Shown: piece by piece, positions 53,601 to 61,437 of the stretch
How the letters are laid out: each line of letters starts with the position of its first letter
Numbering within the stretch: position 1 is the stretch's first letter
Assembly (NCBI GenBank): GCA_049889695.1
Contig: JBMHCX010000013.1
Span: 1-64,000, forward strand
Direction: 5' to 3'
Source: WTJH01 sp049889695
GTDB lineage: Bacteria; Bacteroidota; Bacteroidia; Flavobacteriales; Flavobacteriaceae
DNA: 64,000 bases
Translations under genes and position numbers: made by a program
Notes under the pieces: model-generated
What the model saw: only the letters and a program-made list of their open reading frames with translations
The model's database searches: none
Told to the model about the DNA's origin: nothing

Positions 53601-53788
53601 TGGTGTAAATGGAACAACAAGCGCTCTTTCATTTCATGCACTGCCTTATTGGTAAACGTTAAGGCGAGAAATGACTCTAAATGAAACGGCTGAGAACTCG
53701 ATAGTAGCTGCTTCAAATATTGGCGCACCAGGGTAAAGGTTTTTCCAGAACCTGCCGAGGCATTGATAATTTGAAAAGCGGCTTCCAT
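50663..53788 (-). CDS. addA: AddA/RecB-like UvrD-family helicase-nuclease
   Basis: 1041 residues. Walker A NASAGSGKTFTLVRQYL at residue 8, FLALTFTNKAVHEMKERL (motif Ia), FIDEFQDTS (motif II), VGDPKQAIYRWRGG (motif III), RLTTFHKAKGLQFPVV (motif V), FYVGCTRAETALFL (motif VI), and a C-terminal RecB-type nuclease (RPDRLQETSNGWVLIDYKTGE). ATP-dependent helicase-nuclease that resects double-strand breaks with AddB. ATGA overlap with addB makes translational coupling clear. The start is the ATG at 53788, with a divergent sodA promoter region upstream. Confidence 0.9.
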   Translation of the reverse strand: MEAAFQIINASAGSGKTFTLVRQYLKQLLSSSQPFHLESFLALTFTNKAVHEMKERLLFHLHQLTLDKPEDPSMQKYLMEDLGFSTSQLQQRAAVMLSYLLHHYSRFDVITLDGFTHRITRVFATDLKLPPQFELILDSNSFLNELVDEMIDDVGNDKDLTKVLMDFSRLKVEEGKSGHIDQDLREIAKVLIRENDLAAFQALAKCSQEELNDDLVQLQKLRKSTQKEFQQLAQNLLNYCVELQLESSDFYRGEPFKTFQKIQGGTFNKFGTTVDKQLQGEHPFLKEKNSAEKGIDILSFNSHLYDQLERLIRIWTNNRIVNQMVLTAVPTMLLKQMEDRFRQKQEREQKILLARLNSIIANVVKEQPTPYIYERLGVRYRHFFIDEFQDTSILQWFNLTPLIENSLSLQESEEGSATVFLVGDPKQAIYRWRGGHVEQYLDLLQKDTFGYTAIDQQNLPNNFRSNSTIVEFNNQLFSHLSQQLTSQAFQDIYRQTVAQQVVHNTAGYVQIDRYQKASEKADNDQQILEWTHKTLLTLQANGYAWQDVACLVRSNVQAQLLGEYLTAKGIDVYSSESLVLNKNPLAIALMSLMEWGLHPENRMAQFNFLQQLWKLNHASEITFHAFVYPLLASAQPKPFFKRLEQSWDYVFDYGYFQKASLYEALVYAAEVFLKPHQQESSLMFLLQEVHLFCQQSQASKQAYLEHWELHGAQMFIPGENSSDALRLTTFHKAKGLQFPVVLLPFLDEKINHSKDRVWYPVPENMGLKSRVSWMPLNQTLKTLGESGEALWKEHETNSQFDALNLFYVGCTRAETALFLNLPDLNGPPTENLANAINTFLNPNNSATQNENQWNWGTLANYKASYTIEADVGAVSFQLNHQWRSKLLVDPYVIQHTSDAISYGIVVHDLMREIKDMDDVPSVLESFEHSQTTIAAHHRQAIKKLIVDLVEHPRLASFFAPGQSANIYNERDILLTDGRTIRPDRLQETSNGWVLIDYKTGEQRESHRKQLQSYAQAISSMGYNLQHKILVYCSETIELVWE

Positions 53789-53843
53789 TCTTCAATATTA
53801 AAAAATATCTTTTGGTGTACATCAAAGGCCTACGCATTTTAAA

Positions 53844-53851
53844 TACCTTTG
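53844..53851 (+). promoter_or_regulatory. Putative sodA promoter -7 box
   Basis: TACCTTTG fits TAnnTTTG exactly, 26 bases before the sodA ATG. The nearest TTG upstream (53812-53814) is farther than usual, so the -33 element is uncertain. Confidence 0.45.
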
Positions 53852-53877
53852 TTCGACAATCAAAAAAATATTTTGTT

Positions 53878-54474
53878 ATGGCATTTCAATTACCACAACT
53901 CGACTATGGCTTCGATGCTTTAGAACCTCACATCGACGCGCGTACTATGGAAATACACCATGGGAAACATCATGCAGGTTATACGGCGAAGCTCAATGCA
54001 GCAATTGAGGGGACTGACCTAGACTCTGCAAGTATCGAATCGATTTTAGAAAACTTAGACATGAACAATGGAGCTCTTCGCAACAACGGAGGTGGCTACT
54101 ATAATCATTGTCTTTTCTGGGATATAATGGGTCCTAATGGCGGAGGAACACCGACAGGCGACCTAGCTGCCGCTATCGATCGTGACTTTGGATCTTTCGA
54201 TGCCTTTAAAACTCAATTTTCAAATGCTGCCGCTACTCAATTCGGTTCCGGATGGGCCTGGCTGTGTAAAAAAGCTGATGGTACATTAGAGGTCTGCTCT
54301 TCCGCCAACCAAGACAATCCATTAATGCCAAATATCGGCTGTGGTGGAACGCCTATTTTAGGGTTAGATGTTTGGGAGCACGCTTACTATTTAAACTACC
54401 AAAATCGTCGTCCAGATTATATTGAAGCTTTCTTTAGTGTAGTCGATTGGGCTAAAGTAGCCGCTCGCTTTTAG
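53878..54474 (+). CDS. sodA: Superoxide dismutase (Mn type)
   Basis: 198 residues from ATG 53878 (MAFQLPQLDYGFDAL); the frame opens earlier with a TTG that gives a non-conserved extension. Metal ligands are visible in MEIHHGKHHAGYTAKL, NHCLFW and DVWEHAYYLNYQN. The NQDNPLM segment carries the Gln typical of Mn-binding members, so Mn is preferred, though cambialistic enzymes exist. No signal peptide, so cytoplasmic. A strong hairpin terminator follows at once. Converts superoxide to peroxide and oxygen. Confidence 0.95.
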   Translation: MAFQLPQLDYGFDALEPHIDARTMEIHHGKHHAGYTAKLNAAIEGTDLDSASIESILENLDMNNGALRNNGGGYYNHCLFWDIMGPNGGGTPTGDLAAAIDRDFGSFDAFKTQFSNAAATQFGSGWAWLCKKADGTLEVCSSANQDNPLMPNIGCGGTPILGLDVWEHAYYLNYQNRRPDYIEAFFSVVDWAKVAARF

Positions 54475-54511
54475 GCAAAAAAAAAGGAGGAATAAATTCC
54501 TCCTTTTGCCC
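54475..54511 (+). terminator. Bidirectional hairpin terminator after sodA
   Basis: AAAAGGAGGAAT (54482-54493) pairs with ATTCCTCCTTTT (54496-54507); outer bases GGC/GCC extend the pairing. A-rich before and T-rich after, so it may serve sodA and also the convergent PurF-type gene. Confidence 0.85.
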
Positions 54512-54621
54512 CAAATCTTACCATGAACTTAACCTACTTATGTTCTGGTTTTATAAAGATGCACCAAAGTGTAGTTTTTGAGTTTAAATTACGACAAAAG
54601 GCATTTTTTTTCGATATTCGG

Positions 54622-56517
54622 TTAATAGGCCCGCCCCTGCTTTCCCTCATAAAAGTGAATAAATGCGCGGTTAACCACCTGATTACCACCAGAAGTAGGA
54701 TAATCTCCAGTAAAATACCAATCCCCCTTGTGATTTGGACAAGCTTGGTGAAGACCGGCTACCTTTTGATAGATTACCTTGACAGGACTCTGAATATCAT
54801 TCCCACTGAGTAATCGACCGATTTCTGCGGATATTTCTTCATCTGTGAAGGGATCGTATATTTTCTTGACGTGATTTTCGATCGTATCTCTCTCTTGCTC
54901 TAGACTGGCCAAACAAAGCTGATAGACCTCTTCTGTAGCCTCAGCGTAAGTTCCCCTTTGGTGATGCAGACTTAAAGCCGCCCGAAAAGCAACAAAATCG
55001 CCCAGACGAGCCATATCGATACCGTAGCAATCCGGATAGCGGATTTGGGGTGCGCTAGAAACCACGACGATTTGCTTAGGACCCAACCGATCCATCATTT
55101 TTAGAATACTCTTTTTGAGGGTAGTCCCACGGACAATACTATCATCCATAATCACCAAATGATCATCTGACTGTATCACTCCATAAGTCACATCATATAC
55201 ATGAGCAACCAAATCGTCGCGGCTGCTGTCTTCTGTAATAAATGTGCGCAGTTTGGCGTCTTTAATGGCAATCTTTTCCATCCTCGGACGGATCTTTAAC
55301 AACGATTGCGCCTTTTCTATGGCTGGTGGTTGCTGCCTTAGGGCCTCTTGAATTTCTGTGTTAAGATGTTTTTGTGCACTTTCATAAAGACCGAAAAAAG
55401 AAGTCTCTGCAGTATTGGGAATAAATGAGAAAACTGTCTTTTCGATGTCTCCACCAATGGCTTCGTAGACCTGAGGAAAAAGTAAGGCCCCTAATTTTTT
55501 CCTTTCTTGGTAGATATCAGCATCGCTTCCTCGCGAGAAATAAATTCGTTCAAAAGAACAAGACTTGGGTGTTTTTTCAGGCAATATCGACTTTATCGCA
55601 ACTTCTCCTTTTTTCTTGGTGATGATGGCGTGCCCTGGTGGCAATTCCTGAATTGCATCGATGGGTAAATTAAAAGCTGTCTGCAGCACAGGGCGTTCAG
55701 AGGCAACAGCGACAAACTCCTCGTTATCCACATAAAAAACCGGACGGATACCAGAGGGATCTCTAAACACGAAAGAATCGCCATGCCCTAACAGTCCTGC
55801 CATCGCATATCCTCCATCCCAATTTTTGGCTGCCCGCTTTAAAATCTTTCCAATTTTAAGTCGCTCTGCAATTTGAGGAGAAGCCTCTGCCTTAGTATAG
55901 CCTTCGTGTTTTAATTTTTTATAGACTTTGGCGACAGAATCATCTAAAAAGTGGCCAATATTCTCCATGACCGTAATGGTATCTGCCATTTCTTTAGGGT
56001 GCTGCCCCAGGCGAACTAAATCTTGGAACAACTCTTGAACATTGGTCATGTTGAAGTTTCCAGCGACAATTAAATTTCGGTGCATCCAATTGTTCTGGCG
56101 TAAGAAGGGATGGACACTTTCGATGGAGTTTTTCCCAAATGTCCCATAACGAACATGCCCTAACATAAGTTCACCCACATAAGGCACCTGTGTCTTTAAC
56201 TTTTCCGGCTCCTCTAATAGTTGAGGAGATTCTTTTGTTTGCTGCTGAATTCGCTGCGTGATTTGACTAAATATATCTTGAATGGGCTGTGGATCGTTGG
56301 AGCGCACACGACTGATGTATCGCTCTCCCGGCTCCATATCAAACTTAATACTCGCAAATCCTGCCCCGTCTTGTCCCCGATTGTGCTGTTTTTCCATCAT
56401 CAGGTACATTTTGTTTATGCCAAACAGAGCTGTTCCGTATTTTTCCTTGTAATAGGTTAATGGTTTTTTTAGATGCAGTAATGCAATACCACACTCGTGT
56501 TTAATAGCATCACTCAT
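54622..56517 (-). CDS. purF: Long PurF-type amidophosphoribosyltransferase
   Basis: 631 residues, more than 100 longer than classic PurF. N-terminal nucleophile amidotransferase domain: Cys9 in KHECGIALL, then RGQDGAGFA and VRYGTFG. The C-terminal phosphoribosyltransferase domain has VIMDDSIVRGTT (PRPP-binding motif) and VSSAPQIRYPDCYGIDM. Classic reaction: glutamine plus PRPP to phosphoribosylamine, the first step of purine synthesis. Eight residues before Cys9 would have to be removed, as PurF propeptides are. There are insertions in the first domain (about 70-110) and a C-terminal zinc-like region (about 590-600). Forms a pair with the PfkB kinase by a 4-base ATGA overlap. It may be a paralogue rather than the main purF, because the rest of the pur operon is absent. 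Confidence 0.85.
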   Translation of the reverse strand: MSDAIKHECGIALLHLKKPLTYYKEKYGTALFGINKMYLMMEKQHNRGQDGAGFASIKFDMEPGERYISRVRSNDPQPIQDIFSQITQRIQQQTKESPQLLEEPEKLKTQVPYVGELMLGHVRYGTFGKNSIESVHPFLRQNNWMHRNLIVAGNFNMTNVQELFQDLVRLGQHPKEMADTITVMENIGHFLDDSVAKVYKKLKHEGYTKAEASPQIAERLKIGKILKRAAKNWDGGYAMAGLLGHGDSFVFRDPSGIRPVFYVDNEEFVAVASERPVLQTAFNLPIDAIQELPPGHAIITKKKGEVAIKSILPEKTPKSCSFERIYFSRGSDADIYQERKKLGALLFPQVYEAIGGDIEKTVFSFIPNTAETSFFGLYESAQKHLNTEIQEALRQQPPAIEKAQSLLKIRPRMEKIAIKDAKLRTFITEDSSRDDLVAHVYDVTYGVIQSDDHLVIMDDSIVRGTTLKKSILKMMDRLGPKQIVVVSSAPQIRYPDCYGIDMARLGDFVAFRAALSLHHQRGTYAEATEEVYQLCLASLEQERDTIENHVKKIYDPFTDEEISAEIGRLLSGNDIQSPVKVIYQKVAGLHQACPNHKGDWYFTGDYPTSGGNQVVNRAFIHFYEGKQGRAY

Positions 56518-57467
56518 GATTCTGTTCCTTTAACATCGGGTTGGAGAGTTATCTCAAATTGGGTTAATTGTCGAAAGGTTTGTAACCTTTGGCTGAATTC
56601 CTGCGGCTGAATACTAAGTAAGCGTTCGGTCCCAAAAGCCTCGACCGTAAAAGAGGCCAAAGCAGACCCAAAGATCACAGCTGATTTCAATTGATCAAAA
56701 CCATATTCTTTTTGGGAAGCCAGATAGCCTGCGAAACCACCCGCAAAACTATCTCCAGCACCTGTGGGATCCAAGACTTCTTTGAGGGGTAAGGCAGGGG
56801 CCGCAAAAACTTGTTCCCCTTCAAACAAAAGCGCTCCGTGTTCTCCCTTTTTGATGATCACATATCGAGGCCCCATCTCCTGAATCTTTCTGGCCGCTTC
56901 CACCAGAGAATATTCACCGGTAATTTGTCGAGCTTCCTCATCGTTAATCGATAAGACATCGATGCGTTTGAGCGCCACCAAAAGCTCTTCCCAATTGTTT
57001 TCGATCCAATAATTCATGGTATCCATGATGATCAGTTCTGGGCGTTTTGTCAGTTGATCTAAAGTTTGGCACTGTAGATCCGGGTGCAAATTGGCTAGAA
57101 AAACGACATCTGAATCTCTGTAGGATTCTGGAACTTTCGGTTGAAACTGAGTCAGTACATTGAGTTGAGTTTCGAGAGTTGTTCGCGTATTGAGATCGTT
57201 GTGATACTCGCCGCTCCAGAAAAATGTTTTGGCGCCCGCAACTTGCTCTACCCCATCCACATCTACGCTGTGTTTCTGTAGTAAATCAAGATCAGTACTT
57301 TCAAAATCTTCCCCGACTATGGAAACCAGCGCGGTGTTTTTCTGTAAATAACTTGCGGCAAGAGCGCTGTATACGCCTGAGCCGCCTAAAATTCGATCGA
57401 CCTTTCCAAAGGGAGATTGAATAGCATCGTAGGCTGAAACTCCTACAATGAGTAACTTCTTATTCAT
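56514..57467 (-). CDS. PfkB-family carbohydrate/nucleoside kinase
   Basis: 317 residues of the ribokinase fold. N-terminal GGSGVYSALAASYLQ, and the catalytic-base motif DPTGAGDSFAGGFAGYLA (the DTGAGD signature with a Pro). Members phosphorylate ribose, fructose or nucleosides. The substrate cannot be read from sequence, and coupling to a PurF-type enzyme (4-base overlap) suggests a nucleoside or ribose role. Confidence 0.88.
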   Translation of the reverse strand: MNKKLLIVGVSAYDAIQSPFGKVDRILGGSGVYSALAASYLQKNTALVSIVGEDFESTDLDLLQKHSVDVDGVEQVAGAKTFFWSGEYHNDLNTRTTLETQLNVLTQFQPKVPESYRDSDVVFLANLHPDLQCQTLDQLTKRPELIIMDTMNYWIENNWEELLVALKRIDVLSINDEEARQITGEYSLVEAARKIQEMGPRYVIIKKGEHGALLFEGEQVFAAPALPLKEVLDPTGAGDSFAGGFAGYLASQKEYGFDQLKSAVIFGSALASFTVEAFGTERLLSIQPQEFSQRLQTFRQLTQFEITLQPDVKGTES

Positions 57468-57502
57468 GGAACAAATTTAACAAAGTTTAGACTGATTTAA
57501 GC

Positions 57503-57982
57503 TTAGGATTTAGGCGGATTAATTTTTTCATAGGCTTCATCGACAGCCAAGCCTTTGGACTTGGCTGCTTGCACGGCTAAAGCGTCGCAACGTTCATTTT
57601 GTGGATGCTCATTATGCCCCTTAACCCATTGAAAACGCAATTGGTGCTGACGAGAAATTTGCGAGTATCTTCGCCACAAATCAGGATTTTTTTTGTCTTT
57701 AAAATTTTTCTTCTCCCAGCCTAAAAGCCATTTTTTTTCAATGGCATCCACCACATATTTGGAATCAGAAACAACCAAAACATTTAGGGAGGGTTGTTTC
57801 AGTAATTCCAATCCAACAATAACGGCCAAGAGTTCCATACGATTATTCGTGGTATGGCGAAAGCCTTTTGAAAACTCCTTCCGATAATTCTTGCCGACCC
57901 ATTCCAATATAAGTCCATATCCTCCCGGCCCCGGATTGCCAAGAGCAGAACCATCGGTATAAAGGACAATATCTGGACTCAT
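57503..57982 (-). CDS. rnhA: Ribonuclease HI
   Basis: 159 residues. Catalytic acidic residues seen in LYTDGSALGNPGPGGYG (Asp), NNRMELLAVIVGL (Glu), VVSDSKYVVDAI (Asp) and NERCDALAV (Asp). Cleaves RNA in RNA-DNA hybrids. Begins inside the last bases of purN (4-base overlap), a common flavobacterial pairing. Confidence 0.95.
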   Translation of the reverse strand: MSPDIVLYTDGSALGNPGPGGYGLILEWVGKNYRKEFSKGFRHTTNNRMELLAVIVGLELLKQPSLNVLVVSDSKYVVDAIEKKWLLGWEKKNFKDKKNPDLWRRYSQISRQHQLRFQWVKGHNEHPQNERCDALAVQAAKSKGLAVDEAYEKINPPKS

Positions 57983-58545
57983 CTGTTTAAAAGTTGAGCA
58001 ATCACTTCAGGAAAGTGTTGGTGTTCTAATTGATGTATTTTTTGGGCAATAGCCTCTGGCTGATCTGTTGAAAGCAAGGCTGTCGTAGCTTGAAAAATCA
58101 GTTGCCCTTCGTCGTAGTGTTCATTAACGTAATGTATACTGATTCCTGACTCAGATTCCCCATGGTCGAAAACTGCCCGGTGAACGTGCATCCCATACAT
58201 CCCTTTCCCACCGTATTTGGGTAATAAGGAAGGATGAATATTGATGATTTTTTGCGAAAAGGCCTGAATAATTCCGCTAGGGACCTTCCATAAAAAGCCC
58301 GCTAAAACAATTAAATCTGGCTGAAAAGCTTCCATTGCGTCGATAAAAGAAGGACTGTTGAAGTAACTTTTGTTAAACACTATGGTTGGAAGCGTTTTAA
58401 ATTGCGGACGCTCTAGAACCCCTGCAGTTGTTTTATTACAAAAAAGAGCAACGATCTCGACAGTGTCGTCATCTTCAAAAAAGTCGACGATTCGAGCAGC
58501 ATTGCTGCCACTTCCAGAGGCAAAAAGGATTATTTTTTTAGACAT
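57979..58545 (-). CDS. purN: Phosphoribosylglycinamide formyltransferase
   Basis: 188 residues. Formyltransferase fold with the Asn-His-Asp catalytic triad region IINIHPSLLPKYGGKG (N and H), then GISIHYVNEHYDEGQLIFQ (D). Transfers the formyl group from 10-formyltetrahydrofolate to GAR in purine synthesis. Starts at ATG 58545, divergent from acpP by 137 bases, and is cotranscribed with rnhA. Confidence 0.95.
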   Translation of the reverse strand: MSKKIILFASGSGSNAARIVDFFEDDDTVEIVALFCNKTTAGVLERPQFKTLPTIVFNKSYFNSPSFIDAMEAFQPDLIVLAGFLWKVPSGIIQAFSQKIINIHPSLLPKYGGKGMYGMHVHRAVFDHGESESGISIHYVNEHYDEGQLIFQATTALLSTDQPEAIAQKIHQLEHQHFPEVIAQLLNR

Positions 58546-58645
58546 AAGGTCCTATTCTATTGAACAAAATCAGAATTCACATAGGGCGTGCCGTAAAATT
58601 AATGTTATATATTGTCCCTGAAAATTCACATTGTATAAAGTTTTA

Positions 58646-58653
58646 TATTTTTG
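58646..58653 (+). promoter_or_regulatory. Putative acpP promoter -7 box
   Basis: TATTTTTG fits TAnnTTTG, 29 bases before the acpP ATG. A TTG at 58631-58633 is nearer than usual; the -33 element is uncertain. Confidence 0.45.
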
Positions 58654-58682
58654 TGCACAGATTTAATTTAAACCTATAAATC

Positions 58683-58916
58683 ATGTCAGACATTTCATCA
58701 CGTGTTAAAGCAATCATCGTTGACAAACTTGGAGTAGATGAGAACGAAGTTGTTACAGATGCAAGCTTTACAAACGACCTTGGCGCAGATTCCCTTGACA
58801 CAGTGGAATTAATTATGGAATTCGAAAAAGAATTTGATATTCAGATTCCAGATGACCAAGCCGAGAACATCGCTACTGTAGGACAAGCCATTCAGTATAT
58901 TGAACAAGCTAAATAA
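58683..58916 (+). CDS. acpP: Acyl carrier protein
   Basis: 77 residues, acidic. The phosphopantetheine-bearing Ser37 lies in LGADSLDTVEL. Carries growing acyl chains in fatty acid synthesis. Followed after 9 bases by fabF, as in nearly all flavobacteria. Confidence 0.98.
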   Translation: MSDISSRVKAIIVDKLGVDENEVVTDASFTNDLGADSLDTVELIMEFEKEFDIQIPDDQAENIATVGQAIQYIEQAK

Positions 58917-58925
58917 GGAAGCCCC

Positions 58926-60173
58926 ATGAATCCAAGACGTGTAGTAATTACCGGATTGGGGGCACTTACTCCTATTGGAAACACCCTCTCAGCCTACTGG
59001 GAGGGTTTATTGTCTGGCACCTCTGGTGCTGCCCCCATTACTTATTTTGACCCTGAAAAGTTCAAAACCCAATTCGCTTGTGAGGTGAAGAATTTCGATC
59101 CCAGAGACCATATGGATCGAAAAGAAGCACGGAAGCTCGACCGCTTTGCCCAATTTGCCATGACCTCTACCGCAGAGGCAATGAAAGACTCAGGACTAGA
59201 TCTCGACACTATCGACAAAGATAGAGCAGGTGTCATCTGGGGATCTGGCGTTGGTGGTCTACAAACTTTTGAAGAGGAAGTTCTAGAATTTGCTGCCGGA
59301 AACGGTACACCAAGATTTAATCCATTTTTTATTCCCAAGCTTATTGCAGATATAGCCCCGGGAATGATTTCCATTAAATACGGTCTTAGAGGACCTAATT
59401 TTGCCACTGTATCGGCCTGTGCGTCGGCTTCAAACGCCCTGATTGATTCTTTGAATTACATCCGTTTAGGCTACGCAGATATCATGATTTCGGGTGGTTC
59501 GGAAGCAGGCGTTACCCAAGCAGGTATTGCCGGATTTAATGCACTGCATGCCCTTTCGACCAGAAATGACAGCCCAGAAACAGCCTCACGCCCGTTTGAT
59601 AAAGACCGCGATGGTTTCGTCCTAGGGGAAGGTTCAGGAACGCTAATTTTGGAGGAATATGAACATGCCAAAGCACGTGGAGCTAAAATATATGCTGAAA
59701 TAGCAGGAGGGGGTCTTTCTGCAGATGCCTACCACATGACTGCACCACATCCCGACGGCTTAGGTGCTCGAAAAGTGATGGAAAACTGTCTGCGCGATGC
59801 CCAACTTTCTCCACAGGATATAGACGCTATTAACATGCACGGAACCTCGACCCCTCTGGGAGATATCGCTGAATCGAAAGCGATCGTTGATGTGTTCGGA
59901 GAGCATGCTTACAACATCAATATCAACTCTACTAAATCCATGACAGGTCATTTACTTGGTGCTGCTGGAGCTGTAGAAGCAATTGCATCAATCCTAGCCA
60001 TCAAAAATGGTATGGTTCCGCCAACCATCAATCATTTTTCTGACGATGACGAAATCGATTCAGGATTGAATTTTACCTTTAATAAAGCTCAAAAAAGAGA
60101 AGTCAACGCTGCTCTATCCAATACGTTTGGTTTTGGAGGACACAACGCTTGTTTGATCTTTAAAAAAATATAA
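58926..60173 (+). CDS. fabF: Beta-ketoacyl-ACP synthase II
   Basis: 415 residues. Thiolase-fold condensing enzyme with Cys165 in VSACASAS, His305 in MHGTSTPLGD and His342 in MTGHLLGAAG, forming the Cys-His-His site. Elongates acyl-ACP by two carbons with malonyl-ACP. Second gene of the acpP-fabF-rnc run. Confidence 0.97.
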   Translation: MNPRRVVITGLGALTPIGNTLSAYWEGLLSGTSGAAPITYFDPEKFKTQFACEVKNFDPRDHMDRKEARKLDRFAQFAMTSTAEAMKDSGLDLDTIDKDRAGVIWGSGVGGLQTFEEEVLEFAAGNGTPRFNPFFIPKLIADIAPGMISIKYGLRGPNFATVSACASASNALIDSLNYIRLGYADIMISGGSEAGVTQAGIAGFNALHALSTRNDSPETASRPFDKDRDGFVLGEGSGTLILEEYEHAKARGAKIYAEIAGGGLSADAYHMTAPHPDGLGARKVMENCLRDAQLSPQDIDAINMHGTSTPLGDIAESKAIVDVFGEHAYNININSTKSMTGHLLGAAGAVEAIASILAIKNGMVPPTINHFSDDDEIDSGLNFTFNKAQKREVNAALSNTFGFGGHNACLIFKKI

Positions 60174-60179
60174 CGCTTT

Positions 60180-60929
60180 TTGAAGGTCTTTGGCTACATT
60201 CTGAAATCTCAACGGACCAAAGAGCTAGCCGACCTAGACCCGCGTTTATTAGAACTGTTGGACTTTAAACCCAAAAACCCTTTTGTTTTTGAAAAAGCCC
60301 TTACACATAGCTCTTGTAACCGAAAAGACGCAGACGGCAATCTGATTAATTACGAACGATTAGAATTTTTAGGAGATGCCCTACTTGGAATGATCATCTC
60401 GGAACAATTATTCGACTATTTCCCCAAGGCAAACGAGGGTGAACTCACCAAACTCCGGTCCAAAATTGTCAGCCGTGAAAGTCTAAATTCCATCGGAAAA
60501 AAGTTTGAACTTCTTCAAATGGCTAATGCTGTTTTTGACAAAAATAAATTTGGCGAAAATATACACGGAAACCTATTGGAAGCTTTGGTAGGCGCTATCT
60601 TTGTCGATCAAGGGTTTAAGCAATGCAAGGCCTTTGTTCTCGATAAAATCGTGGCTTTAAATTTTGATCTGGACACGCTGGATGGTGTCATTCTCAGCTA
60701 CAAAGGGGCTCTGATCGAATGGGCCCAAAAGAACAAGCACCGGATTAAGTTTCAAACAGATACAGACATGGGCTTAGATCGAGGAATCAACTATTATTCA
60801 AAGATTATCCTCAACCACAAAGTCGTGGTAAAAGCGCGTGAAATTTCAAAAAAGAAAGCTGAGGAAAAAGCAGCCCGACGAGCAGTTTATGCTTTAAAAC
60901 TAACCGTGGAAGAATTAACCAACCCCTGA
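60180..60929 (+). CDS. rnc: Ribonuclease III
   Basis: 249 residues from a TTG start at 60180 (MKVFGYILKS), 6 bases after fabF; no ATG fits. RNase III signature ERLEFLGDALLG (about 58-70), second acidic cluster GNLLEALVGAIF, and a C-terminal double-stranded-RNA-binding domain (YKGALIEWAQKNKHRIKF, then KKAEEKAARRAVYAL). Cleaves double-stranded RNA such as rRNA precursors. Confidence 0.95.
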   Translation: MKVFGYILKSQRTKELADLDPRLLELLDFKPKNPFVFEKALTHSSCNRKDADGNLINYERLEFLGDALLGMIISEQLFDYFPKANEGELTKLRSKIVSRESLNSIGKKFELLQMANAVFDKNKFGENIHGNLLEALVGAIFVDQGFKQCKAFVLDKIVALNFDLDTLDGVILSYKGALIEWAQKNKHRIKFQTDTDMGLDRGINYYSKIILNHKVVVKAREISKKKAEEKAARRAVYALKLTVEELTNP

Positions 60930-60933
60930 TGTT

Positions 60934-61392
60934 GTGGAGCTGCTTCTTTCAGACTTCGAGGAAAACGAATACTACCCGATTGGACTAGTAACCGGTCTTG
61001 AAATTCATCAGTTAGCCTATCAGCTTAATGAAAAGATGGGGGCGCGTTTTCACCGAAAAAAAGAAGACCTCCAGCCAGACCAACAAAGCTATTTCCAGCA
61101 CTTCCTATGGGCAGACGACAGTAGAGGGCTGAGTTGTCATTTAATTGCAAACCATTGCTGGCTCGAACAAAGTGGGCAAGACAAAAATTCTTTAGACTTA
61201 TTTGAGCTAAGCCCTTCAAAAAAAGTATCTTTATTACCAGAATTTGAAAAGTTAGATTTCTTTGTCGTTCAAGAAGATTGGGAGCAGACACACACTTTTT
61301 TACAAGCATTTAAACAGATACCGGCCATTCAAATGAGTCAGGTTATCCGAGATGCAAAACATCGCAGTCTTTTTCAATTGATTTGGGATTAA
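60934..61392 (+). CDS. IPExxxVDY family protein of unknown function
   Basis: 152 residues from a GTG start 4 bases after rnc. The family is named for a motif seen here as LPEFEKLDFF (about 98-107). Sited between rnc and pyk as in many flavobacteria. No enzyme motif is visible; function is unknown. Confidence 0.85.
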   Translation: MELLLSDFEENEYYPIGLVTGLEIHQLAYQLNEKMGARFHRKKEDLQPDQQSYFQHFLWADDSRGLSCHLIANHCWLEQSGQDKNSLDLFELSPSKKVSLLPEFEKLDFFVVQEDWEQTHTFLQAFKQIPAIQMSQVIRDAKHRSLFQLIWD

Positions 61393-61437
61393 ACCAAAAC
61401 GAAAGAAGATAAAGATGAGGAACAGACACCAGATATA

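Noticed and set aside
54523..54813. 96-codon plus-strand ORF after sodA
   Set aside because: Mostly antisense to the PurF-type gene and lying past a strong terminator; no family resemblance.
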